The notes under the pieces were generated by a model. The model saw only the letters and a list, made by a program, of their open reading frames with translations, was not told where the DNA came from and made no database searches. Below, piece by piece: positions 1 through 7,729 of a stretch of 64,000 bases of DNA; position 1 is the first letter of the stretch; every line of letters begins with the position of its first letter. Both the position numbers and the translations under genes were made by a program. Source of the DNA: Spiractinospora alimapuensis (lineage in GTDB: Bacteria; Actinomycetota; Actinomycetes; Streptosporangiales; Streptosporangiaceae); NCBI RefSeq assembly GCF_018437505.1, contig NZ_CP072467.1, positions 62,001 through 126,000 on the forward strand, given 5' to 3'.

Positions 1-1284
1 GGCGCGCGGATTGGCCAGACGAACGAGACCGCCTACGAGGCCCTGCACCAGGTCGTCGCCGGAGGCGTCAGCAGCAACATGCGCGCGCGGGGTATCGCGG
101 CCCCGATCGTGGTCGAGTCCGCCGCCGGATGCCGGGTTCACGACATCGAGGGCAACGAGCTCATCGACGTCAACATGGGCTACGGTCCGCACATCTTCGG
201 ATACGCCGACCATGACGTCACCGGGCGGATCGCCGAGCAGTTCCACCGCGGACACCTGACCGGGCTGCCCCACCGCCTGGACCAGGAGGCGGCGTCCCTG
301 GTCACCGAACTCGTCCCCAGCGTGGAACAGCTACGGTTCGCGAACTCCGGCACCGAAGCACTGATGTCCACCATCCGGCTGGCCCGAGCGGTCACCGGTC
401 GAAGTCTGATCCTCACGTTCAGCGGCCATTACCACGGATGGAGCGAGACACTGCTGCGCGGACGGGACGGCGACGGTGTCCACCCACGACCGGGTGCGGC
501 GGGAATGATCCCCGAAGCGGTCGACCACACGCTGCAGGTCCCGTGGAACGACGCCGACGCGGTGGAGAAGGTGTTCCTCCAGTACGGTGCGGAGTTGGGA
601 GCGGTGATCTGCGAACCCGTCCTCGGCAACGTCGGAGTCGTGCCGCCCGCGCCCGGTTTCCTGGAGCTGCTGCGTCAACGCACGCGGGATCACGGTGCGT
701 TGCTCGTCTTCGACGAGGTGATCACCGGCTTCCGAGTCGCGCGTGGGGGAGCGCAGCAGCTTTACGGGGTCACACCCGACCTCACGGTGCTGTCCAAGGT
801 CATGGGCGGCGGATTCCCGGTCGCGGCCTTCGGTGGATCCCGCGAGGTCATGGCCCCTCTCACCCGGTACGAGGCCTTCCACGCCGGTGTCTACTCCGGC
901 AACCACGCGGCGCTGAGCGCCGTGGCCGCGCAACTCGCGAAGATCCGCGCCGCGGCGACACTGTACCCGGAGCTCGAGGGACTGGGGGCCTACGCGGAGG
1001 AGCGGGTCCGCGCCGCGGCGGCCGCCGCCGGGCGGACCCTGTCGGTGCGCCGTGTCGGCTCGGTGATGTCGGCCGGACTGCTGGACGACGCGACCGGGGA
1101 ACTGGACGAGAGCGGACACCGCGCCCTGCAGATGGCCTGTCAGCGACGCGGGGTCTACTTCCACCCGGTGCCGGACGAACCGTGGTTCCTCAGTACCGCG
1201 CACACCACTCGGGACATCGACACCGTCGCCCTCGTCCTCGAACGTGCCCTGCGTGAGGTCCCGGTCGGCGGAGGCACCTCATGA
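1..1284 (+). CDS. Glutamate-1-semialdehyde-type class III aminotransferase (5' end missing)
   Basis: A PLP-dependent class III aminotransferase, closest in style to glutamate-1-semialdehyde 2,1-aminomutase (HemL). The frame is open from the first base, and residues before the first ATG (79) include GGVSSNMR, typical of the HemL N-terminus, so the true start lies outside the window. The motif DEVITGFRVA and the Schiff-base lysine in VLSKVMGGGFP (lysine codon 796-798) are intact. The stop overlaps the next gene in an ATGA, implying co-translation with a methyltransferase. A housekeeping hemL would not normally be coupled to a methyltransferase, so a role in a specialised pathway, such as amino transfer on a small acid, is my inference. 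The amino acceptor cannot be read from the sequence. Confidence 0.85.
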   Translation, partial: GARIGQTNETAYEALHQVVAGGVSSNMRARGIAAPIVVESAAGCRVHDIEGNELIDVNMGYGPHIFGYADHDVTGRIAEQFHRGHLTGLPHRLDQEAASLVTELVPSVEQLRFANSGTEALMSTIRLARAVTGRSLILTFSGHYHGWSETLLRGRDGDGVHPRPGAAGMIPEAVDHTLQVPWNDADAVEKVFLQYGAELGAVICEPVLGNVGVVPPAPGFLELLRQRTRDHGALLVFDEVITGFRVARGGAQQLYGVTPDLTVLSKVMGGGFPVAAFGGSREVMAPLTRYEAFHAGVYSGNHAALSAVAAQLAKIRAAATLYPELEGLGAYAEERVRAAAAAAGRTLSVRRVGSVMSAGLLDDATGELDESGHRALQMACQRRGVYFHPVPDEPWFLSTAHTTRDIDTVALVLERALREVPVGGGTS

Positions 1285-2102
1285 CCGGTGTCCCCGACGC
1301 GACGTCCATGGTGTACGACCGGTGCGCAGCGGGCTACGACCAGCAGGTCGACCACTTCCGCCGGTTCGGGCGGCACTTGGTCGACCTGGCGGCGCCGAGC
1401 CCGGGGGACCGTGTACTCGACGTGGGGTCGGGGATGGGAGCCTGCCTCCTCCTCGCCGCGGGACGCGTCGGCGCCGCCGGCCACGCGCACGGGGTGGACA
1501 TCTCCGCCCGCATGGTGGCGGACCTGGCCGCCGAGATCGAGGCGCGAGGGCTCTCCAACGCTTCGGTCGCCCGCGCGGACGCCCGGTCGCTCACCGTGCC
1601 GGACGCTTCCGTGGACGTCGTGCTCAGTGCCTTCTCCCTGTTCGTCATGCCGGACCCGGACGCGGTGGTCACGGAGTTCCACCGCGTCCTTCGCCCGGGC
1701 GGTCGGTGCGCTGTCTCCGTTCCCGTCCGACAGGTCTTCCCCGGGGACGCTCGGCGGATGGCCGAGATCTACGGCCGCTACGCCGCCCAGGCCCCGACCC
1801 CGGCCTCGATCCCGATGCGGTTCGACATGGACGTCGCCGGGAGCCTCACCCGGTCCGGCTTCGTCGACGTCACCTCGACGGCGGTCACGGAGGAATTGAC
1901 CTTCTCCGACGTCGACACGTGGTGGGACTGGTCCTGGACCGTGGGAAGCCGCGCTCTCTACGAACGTCTGCCTTCGTCCATGCTGGAGGGACTCCGTGAG
2001 GAGGTCACCACGGCCCTCCGGCCCGCCGTCACCGAGGCGGGGCTGACGGCGCGCGCCCATGCTCGCCTGTTCATCGGACACCGCCCGGTCGAGCTCCCCT
2101 AG
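1281..2102 (+). CDS. Class I SAM-dependent methyltransferase
   Basis: A 273-residue soluble methyltransferase with a Rossmann fold of the UbiE/Methyltransf_11 type. SAM-binding motif I, VLDVGSGMG, is at about residues 45-53. An acidic residue in the HGVDIS segment follows, then ARADARSL and the FHRVLRPGGR motif typical of this group. The ATG sits in an ATGA overlap with the aminotransferase stop, so the two are translationally coupled. The methyl acceptor is unknown; a carboxyl, O- or N-site on the product of the upstream aminotransferase is possible but inferred only from coupling. A strong hairpin follows, ending the transcript. Confidence 0.85.
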   Translation: MTGVPDATSMVYDRCAAGYDQQVDHFRRFGRHLVDLAAPSPGDRVLDVGSGMGACLLLAAGRVGAAGHAHGVDISARMVADLAAEIEARGLSNASVARADARSLTVPDASVDVVLSAFSLFVMPDPDAVVTEFHRVLRPGGRCAVSVPVRQVFPGDARRMAEIYGRYAAQAPTPASIPMRFDMDVAGSLTRSGFVDVTSTAVTEELTFSDVDTWWDWSWTVGSRALYERLPSSMLEGLREEVTTALRPAVTEAGLTARAHARLFIGHRPVELP

Positions 2103-2114
2103 ACGTCGTGGCGA

Positions 2115-2163
2115 CCACCCGAGGCCGCCGGTGGGGGCAGCGCCCGCCGGCGGCTTCGGGTGG
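2115..2163. terminator. Strong bidirectional hairpin between convergent genes
   Basis: Arms CCACCCGA (2115-2122) plus GCCGCCGG (2124-2131) pair with CCGGCGGC (2147-2154) plus TCGGGTGG (2156-2163), about 17 bp with one G-T step and a 15-base loop. It starts 13 bases after the methyltransferase stop and lies before the convergent ligase stop, so it could end both transcripts. There is no long T tract, which is usual in high-GC actinomycetes. Confidence 0.7.
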
Positions 2164-2256
2164 GTACCGGGCCAACTCGCGGGCCCGGAGGGCGTGGTGA
2201 TGTCACGCCGGGGGTCCAGACCGATCCGGGACGCTCCGAACTTCCGCCCCGCCGCG

Positions 2257-3780
2257 TCAGTCCGATGACGCGGCGTGCCACGCGCGCAACGTGTTCCAGC
2301 AGAGTTCGTGGGCGTAGGTGTAGGGGATGTGGGGGACGGCTCGCACGGTGGATGGGACCTGGTGTGGGGCAAGGCGGTTCACGAGGGAGGAGCGCACGGC
2401 CGGGGGGTCCAGAGCGACGCCGGGGCGCGGAACCACCGCCGTGTGGAGCGTCGTGCCGGTGGCTCCAGCAACGTCGAAGGTGGCGGAGGCCTGGATCTGT
2501 GGGTGTTCCTCCAGGATCGTGTCCACCTCGGAGGAGAACACGGTCCGGCCGTCGATGGTCATGGCGTCGTGCGAGCGCCCCAGGATGGTGAGATAGCCGT
2601 CCTCGGTCCGGAAACCGACGTCTCCGGTGTCCAGCCACCCGTCCTCGAACACACGCGCGGTGGCCTGTGGTCGGTTCCAGTATCCGTGCATCATGATCGG
2701 GGTACGTACCCAGACCCGTCCCCGCTCGTTCGGCGTGAGCTCCCCGCCCGCATCGTCGCGGACCCGGACCTCGACGCCGGGTACCGGCCGGCCACAGCTA
2801 CGAAGTACCGCCGGGTCTCCGGCCGAGTAGTCCTCGGGGGAGAGCCAGGCGATGTTCCCGGCCTCGGTCTGGCCGTAGGAACAGTACACGATCGGGCCGA
2901 GCCGGTCCACCGCGGCCCGCAGCAGGGCGGGGCTGACCGGGCCTCCGCCAGTCGTCACGCAGGACAGTGAGGACAGGTCGGTCCGCGCGCAGGCCGGGTG
3001 GTCGACGAGGCCGCGAAGCTCATGTGCGGGGATGAGCAGGTGGGTGATGCCGTGTCTCTGGACCGTTTCGAGCACCCGCTCGGACTCGAAGTCGGCCAGG
3101 CACACCAGCCGTCCGTCCCGGGCCACAGTCGCGTCGGCGAACGTCCGCAGTAGTCCGGTGGGACGTCCGGCCACCAGTGTCCTCGGCCGCCGGGGGGAGG
3201 AGCCCAGGAGACGTCCGAGGAATGTCGCGCGAACGTCGGGCCGGTCGGCTCGGAAATTGCGGACCACGGGTTTGGCGCGACCGGTCGTGCCTCCGGTGAG
3301 GGAGATCCGGATGGGCGTACCTGGGCGACCGCGTGGGGACATCGGCCCCGCGTTCAACTCGGCGCTGACGGCGACCAGGTCCTCGCCCCGATCCGACGGT
3401 GCCAACGTGCACAGCCGCGCGGTGGGGTGGTCGGCCAGCCGCGCGACAAGGGCGTCGTCGACGGTTTCGGGATCGACGACCACCAGCGCGGTGCCACACT
3501 CCTCGATGAGGCCGAGTTGGTCCTCGGGGGCGACCGCCAACGGGACCTCCATTTGCGCCGCCCCCACGAGCTCCACCGCGTGCGACAGCAGGTACAGACG
3601 GCTGCTCACCGGTCCCACCAAGGCGACCACGTCACCAGGACCGTAGCCATAGCGCGACAGCGCGTGTGCGAACCGATACGTCAGGCGCACGCTCTGACCC
3701 GCGGTGAGTGCCTCTCGCGCGTCGTGGAGCACGGGGGTGTGCTCGTCTCGCCGCGACAGGGCCTCCAGCACTGCGTTCAT
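2257..3780 (-). CDS. ANL-superfamily acyl-adenylate ligase lacking the A10 lysine
   Basis: A 507-residue AMP-forming acyl-CoA/acyl-ACP ligase-like protein. The P-loop SLTGGTTGRAK is at 160-170, the YCSYGQTEAG acid motif at 299-308, GWLDTGD at 381-387 and the hinge motif GRSHDAM at 401-407. The C-terminal A10 motif, normally PRTxxGKxxR with a catalytic lysine, reads IPYTYAHELCWNTLR, so glycine-lysine appears as His-Glu. It may therefore adenylate poorly, or work only in the thioester half-reaction; that is inference. It faces the aminotransferase/methyltransferase pair convergently and may belong to the same specialised pathway. The start follows a GGAGG about 11 bases upstream. Confidence 0.85.
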   Translation of the reverse strand: MNAVLEALSRRDEHTPVLHDAREALTAGQSVRLTYRFAHALSRYGYGPGDVVALVGPVSSRLYLLSHAVELVGAAQMEVPLAVAPEDQLGLIEECGTALVVVDPETVDDALVARLADHPTARLCTLAPSDRGEDLVAVSAELNAGPMSPRGRPGTPIRISLTGGTTGRAKPVVRNFRADRPDVRATFLGRLLGSSPRRPRTLVAGRPTGLLRTFADATVARDGRLVCLADFESERVLETVQRHGITHLLIPAHELRGLVDHPACARTDLSSLSCVTTGGGPVSPALLRAAVDRLGPIVYCSYGQTEAGNIAWLSPEDYSAGDPAVLRSCGRPVPGVEVRVRDDAGGELTPNERGRVWVRTPIMMHGYWNRPQATARVFEDGWLDTGDVGFRTEDGYLTILGRSHDAMTIDGRTVFSSEVDTILEEHPQIQASATFDVAGATGTTLHTAVVPRPGVALDPPAVRSSLVNRLAPHQVPSTVRAVPHIPYTYAHELCWNTLRAWHAASSD

Positions 3781-3940
3781 CGTCTACGATCCCTCCGACA
3801 CGACCAAAAGTGACGACGGAGAGACACTAGGTGACGATCGGGGGTGTGTGGGGCGGATTCACGGGGACGCGCGGGAAAGGGCCCACCCGACGTGCCCTTT
3901 TGGGTGTGTCCGGCTTCGAGCGGCCCCGGTCACGAGAAAG

Positions 3941-3974
3941 GACGGGGAACCGGGATTGATCCCGGCCCCCCGTC
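3941..3974 (-). terminator. Terminator hairpin after the M6 protease gene
   Basis: GACGGGG (3941-3947) pairs with CCCCGTC (3968-3974), and CCGGGA (3950-3955) with TCCCGG (3960-3965), around a TTGA loop. It starts 18 bases past the protease stop. On the minus strand it is followed by CTTTCTC, a weak U-rich run. Confidence 0.7.
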
Positions 3975-3992
3975 GGAGTCACCGACTGAGGA

Positions 3993-6125
3993 TCAGCCGG
4001 AGGGGGTGCAGACGGTCCGGTCGGAGACGCTCGAGTCGCTCTCGGACTCCGCCGTCAGGTGGATGTTTCCGCCACCGCCGACGTTGGGGTTCGTCCGGTT
4101 CGCGTACACCTCCACCGTGGTGGACTCGCCGGCCTCGGCCACCGCGAGCTCGTTGGGCAGCCAGACCTCCCAGTGCGGGCTCGGTGCCCGTGCGGAGAGC
4201 CGGTACACGTCGGAGCTGGTGTGGGGCTCGTCGCCGGCCTCGCCGGAATTGGTGAGCTCCACCTCGCAGCGGACCCAGTCGTCGTCCAGCGCCACACCCG
4301 TGGCGTTCGACGGCAACTCGACACCGCGTTCCTGGTCACCAGACCCGTCCAGTGAGCGTGTGGCGACGGTGTAGGTCAGGATCCCGTCGTCGTCGCGCTC
4401 CAGGTCCACGATGTAGAAGTGCAGACGGTTGTCCTCGTCCACGTACTCGTACTCGCTGCCTGAGTCGGTCCCGGCGTGGAACGCCGAGTTGGACAACTGG
4501 CGGTAGTCACCCTCGGTGATGTACTCGGGCGTTCCGTCCGGCCAGACGAAGTCCACCATCCCGATGTCACCCGGGTTGGCGTCGACCACCCACACGAACG
4601 GCGCGCGGTCCTGGTCCTTGGTCTTCGACAGCAGCACACCGTTGTCCGGTGTGAAGGAGTCGTAGCCCATGCGGTCCACGGCCTCGATCGTGTAGTTGTC
4701 GTAGTCACCGCCGTCGCAGTACAGGTCCTCGGTCCAGTCACAGTTGGGGGCCTGGTCACCGCCGTCGAGGACGATGTTCACCCCCGCGAGCTCCTGGTCG
4801 CCGGCGGTCACCGCGGACCGGGCGGTCACCTGCGCCACGGCCGCCCCGCTCTCCGCGAGCTCGTCCCGGGACAGGTGCAGGACGTCGTTCTCGACGTCCA
4901 CCATCTCCAACTCCAACCGGTCACGGAGCATGTGGTGCGCGCCCACGGCGCCGCCGGAGGTCGCCGGGATCGTGAACCGGGTGTGTGGACCGCCCGGACC
5001 GTTGAAGATCCCGCGGCTCAGGTTTCCCCAGATGCCGCTGTAGGTGCGGCGCACGGGGTCGGCCATGGGGTTGTTGTAGTTGTCGGCGATTCCCAGCACG
5101 TGACTGAACTCGTGCGAGAACGTGCCGTGCGAGGAGCTCTCCGACTGCACCGAGTAGCCCGGTCCGGCGTGTGACCAGTAGCCGGCGGCGGCCGCCCACG
5201 AGGTCCACTCCACGTAGCGGGTGCCCGCGGCGTTGCTCTCCATGTCCGGGTCCGGTGGACCGAACTCGTCGGAGACGTCCTCGGGGTTCTCCCACATCAT
5301 CGGGCCGAACTCCTGCCACACGCCCGACTCGTCGTTACCGGAGGACACGTAGAAGATGAAGTCGAACTCCTCGGAGATCTCGTCACCCTCGTTCTCCAAC
5401 CAGAGGGACTCCGCCTCCGGCGGCAGGGACTGGTCACACTCGTACCCCGGTGGACAGTCCTCGTCGTTCTGCCACCGGTCCTCGATGCCGTACTCGAAGG
5501 ACTGGCCCGACATCTCATAGGGTCCGAAGGCCTCGAGCTCGATGCCCATCCGGCCGCCGGATCCCTCCATCCAGAACTCGTGGAGCGTGCGGCCGCGGTT
5601 GATGTCGCCGGGCACGTTCAGGAAGTCGTGCCACCAGTCCGCGAGCTCGTCCCGCGGGATGCTGTTGGCCTCCTCGGTCGGGTTCCCGAAGGGCGTGCTG
5701 CCGGCTTCCATGGTCAGGGCGAACGGCTGGTTCTCGTAGTCGACCAGCACTACGGCGCCCTTGAACTGGACCTCCGAGCCGACCTGTTCGGTGTCCGCCC
5801 AATTGGTTCCTGGGACGTCCGTCCAGTCGTCCCACGTCATATGGTCTGGGTTGACCCAGTCCTGGGGGTCGATCGGCTCCGGGGCGCCCGACTCGTCGAG
5901 GATGTCCGACCGTTCCGCCGCCAGCGCCTGCTGGTGCCGTTCGGGGGCGTCGGTGTCCTGCCACGGCTGGGTCTGCGGCCAGTTGGGCTCCTGCCAGGGG
6001 TAGAGGTCATCCGTGGGTAAGGCGGTGTCGGGCTCCGCCGCGGCCGGCGAGGTTGCCAGGCCGGCGAGGACCAGAGCGCCGGTCGCGACCAACGCGACGG
6101 CTCTGCCTCGGCGGGGGATCGGCAT
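3993..6125 (-). CDS. Secreted M6-family (immune inhibitor A-like) metalloprotease
   Basis: A 710-residue exported zinc protease. A Sec signal peptide at the N-terminus (MPIPRRGRAV, hydrophobic core, then SPAAAEP) suggests cleavage after about residue 30. The zinc site HEFSH, within HEFSHVLGIADNYNN, is at about 338-342. The C-terminal part ends in beta-rich sequence that may be a binding domain. The ATG at 6125 was chosen because AAGGAG precedes it and the signal peptide starts there; the frame stays open for 54 further codons upstream that look non-coding. M6 proteases degrade extracellular proteins, and in some bacteria host antimicrobial peptides. It appears to be a single-gene unit closed by a hairpin. 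Confidence 0.88.
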   Translation of the reverse strand: MPIPRRGRAVALVATGALVLAGLATSPAAAEPDTALPTDDLYPWQEPNWPQTQPWQDTDAPERHQQALAAERSDILDESGAPEPIDPQDWVNPDHMTWDDWTDVPGTNWADTEQVGSEVQFKGAVVLVDYENQPFALTMEAGSTPFGNPTEEANSIPRDELADWWHDFLNVPGDINRGRTLHEFWMEGSGGRMGIELEAFGPYEMSGQSFEYGIEDRWQNDEDCPPGYECDQSLPPEAESLWLENEGDEISEEFDFIFYVSSGNDESGVWQEFGPMMWENPEDVSDEFGPPDPDMESNAAGTRYVEWTSWAAAAGYWSHAGPGYSVQSESSSHGTFSHEFSHVLGIADNYNNPMADPVRRTYSGIWGNLSRGIFNGPGGPHTRFTIPATSGGAVGAHHMLRDRLELEMVDVENDVLHLSRDELAESGAAVAQVTARSAVTAGDQELAGVNIVLDGGDQAPNCDWTEDLYCDGGDYDNYTIEAVDRMGYDSFTPDNGVLLSKTKDQDRAPFVWVVDANPGDIGMVDFVWPDGTPEYITEGDYRQLSNSAFHAGTDSGSEYEYVDEDNRLHFYIVDLERDDDGILTYTVATRSLDGSGDQERGVELPSNATGVALDDDWVRCEVELTNSGEAGDEPHTSSDVYRLSARAPSPHWEVWLPNELAVAEAGESTTVEVYANRTNPNVGGGGNIHLTAESESDSSVSDRTVCTPSG

Positions 6126-6386
6126 GGTCGAAACTCCTTCGTCCACCTGTGGGCGCGGGATTCCGCGCCCACAGGACCGTAAGCAGGATCCACGCGCCGG
6201 AAAAACGGCGATCGCGTAACGAACGAACGTCGAATTGGACACCGTGGTGCACGGAATCCCGGCGAAAACGTCACGACGTGCGGACACGGCTGTCGCGTCC
6301 CCGTAACCCGACCGTCGAGCCCGGGGCGGTGAATGGCCTTCCGGGGCACGTCAGGCAGGAGCGCCTCGTGACACAGAGAAGTCCCT

Positions 6387-7211
6387 ATGCTGGGGAGGGT
6401 GATCGACATCGCCGGCTCCGCCGGCCTGCGTACGGCGCTGCCGCACCCAGCGTTGCGTGACCTGGTGCACGCCTATGTCGGCTACCGCCAACACGACGTG
6501 TCCCTCGCACGGCACCGCGGGCTTCCCTCGCCCTGGGTGACGCTCATCGTCAGCCTCGCGGGCCCGGTCCGGATCGTCGACGGCGTCACGGCACCGACCG
6601 GCGTCGTGGGCGGCCTCCATCTCCGTCCCACGTTGATCGACCAGGCCCACGAGCAGTGCGGCGTCCACGTCATGCTGAACCCACTGGGCACGCGGGCGCT
6701 GCTGGGTGCACCCCCGCTCGACCTGATCGACGTGAGCGTCGACCTCGAGGACCTCCCCATCCCCTGGGGGCGTGGTCTGGCGACGCGTCTGGCCGAGCAG
6801 AGGGACTGGTCGGCCGTGTTCGGCGTCCTGGACCGCACTCTGCTCGCCACCAGACGTCAGGTCACTCTCCTCCCGGAGGTCGCCGAGGCGTGGCGCCTCC
6901 TGCGCGTGACCTCCGGGACGATGCCGGTGGCACGAGTGGCCCGGGACGTCGGCTGGAGCCGACGACACCTCGCGGAGAGATTTCGCGGGAGTCTCGGTGT
7001 CACCCCCAAGCAGGCGGGGCGGCTCGCCCGCTTCGAGCGGAGTCGGACGGCCATCCGGGCGGGCGCGGACCTCGCGACCGTGGCGGCGGAGTGCGGCTTC
7101 TTCGACCAGGCCCACCTCACCAACGAGTGGCGCGCCATGGCCGGTCTCACTCCCACCGCCTGGATCCGCGAGGAGCTCCCGTTTCTCCAAGACGCTCCGG
7201 ACGACGACTGA
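6387..7211 (+). CDS. AraC-family transcriptional regulator
   Basis: A 274-residue regulator whose C-terminal third holds two helix-turn-helix units: VARVARDVGWSRRHLAERF, then ATVAAECGFFDQAHLTNEW, ending in the GLTPTAWI signature. The N-terminal part has no recognisable ligand domain motif but resembles the sensor half of DUF6597-type AraC regulators. Start uncertain: ATG 6387 has a weak SD, while a TATGCT box (6386-6391) lies exactly 7 bases before GTG 6399, which would give a leaderless mRNA and a protein four residues shorter. The glyoxalase-fold gene follows 13 bases downstream, so they probably form one transcript. Confidence 0.85.
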   Translation: MLGRVIDIAGSAGLRTALPHPALRDLVHAYVGYRQHDVSLARHRGLPSPWVTLIVSLAGPVRIVDGVTAPTGVVGGLHLRPTLIDQAHEQCGVHVMLNPLGTRALLGAPPLDLIDVSVDLEDLPIPWGRGLATRLAEQRDWSAVFGVLDRTLLATRRQVTLLPEVAEAWRLLRVTSGTMPVARVARDVGWSRRHLAERFRGSLGVTPKQAGRLARFERSRTAIRAGADLATVAAECGFFDQAHLTNEWRAMAGLTPTAWIREELPFLQDAPDDD

Positions 7212-7224
7212 CACGGTGAGAAGC

Positions 7225-7632
7225 ATGAGTACGAACACGAAGGGCCCCGGCGTCTGGGCGTGCCTGTCCTACTCCGACGCCGAGGGCGCGCGGACATTCC
7301 TGATCGACGTCTTCGGTTTCGTCGAAGGCGTCACGGTACGAGACGAGGAGGGTGACAAGGGGATCGTGCACGCGGAGCTGCGCTGGCCCGAGGGAGGCGG
7401 CGTGATGTACGGCTCCACGGCCGCGATGGGCGACGGAGCGCGCCCCCAAGGCCTCTGGGTGTACGTGCAGACGGCCGATCCGGACGCCGTTTGTGACCGT
7501 GCGCGCGCGGCGGGCGCGCGGATCGTCCGGGAGCCGTACGACGCGACATACGGCTCCCGCAACGTCAGCATCGCCGACCCGGAGGACAATCTCTGGACGT
7601 TCGGCACCTACGGGGGAACGGATCCGCTCTAG
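7225..7632 (+). CDS. VOC-family (glyoxalase/bleomycin-resistance fold) protein
   Basis: A 135-residue protein with two beta-alpha-beta-beta-beta half modules (SYSDAEGARTFLIDVFGF and VYVQTADPDAVCDRARAAGA) and a C-terminal IADPEDNLWTFGTY motif. This matches the PhnB-like single-domain VOC proteins often encoded next to AraC regulators. The family includes small-molecule binding proteins, dioxygenases and lyases, so activity cannot be assigned. The ATG at 7225 follows a weak GAGAAG; a longer upstream frame is a shadow of the AraC gene. Confidence 0.8.
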   Translation: MSTNTKGPGVWACLSYSDAEGARTFLIDVFGFVEGVTVRDEEGDKGIVHAELRWPEGGGVMYGSTAAMGDGARPQGLWVYVQTADPDAVCDRARAAGARIVREPYDATYGSRNVSIADPEDNLWTFGTYGGTDPL

Positions 7633-7729
7633 CGGCCGGACCCGACCAACCACGGCTCCGCGGTCGCGTCTCGGACTTCGTCCGGGGCGCGTCCGCTCGG
7701 CTGACCCCGAACCCGGCGGGGACGTTCGG

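Noticed and set aside
331-1203. 290-codon minus-strand frame inside the aminotransferase gene
   Set aside because: Antisense to a class III aminotransferase with intact lysine and DEVITGF motifs.
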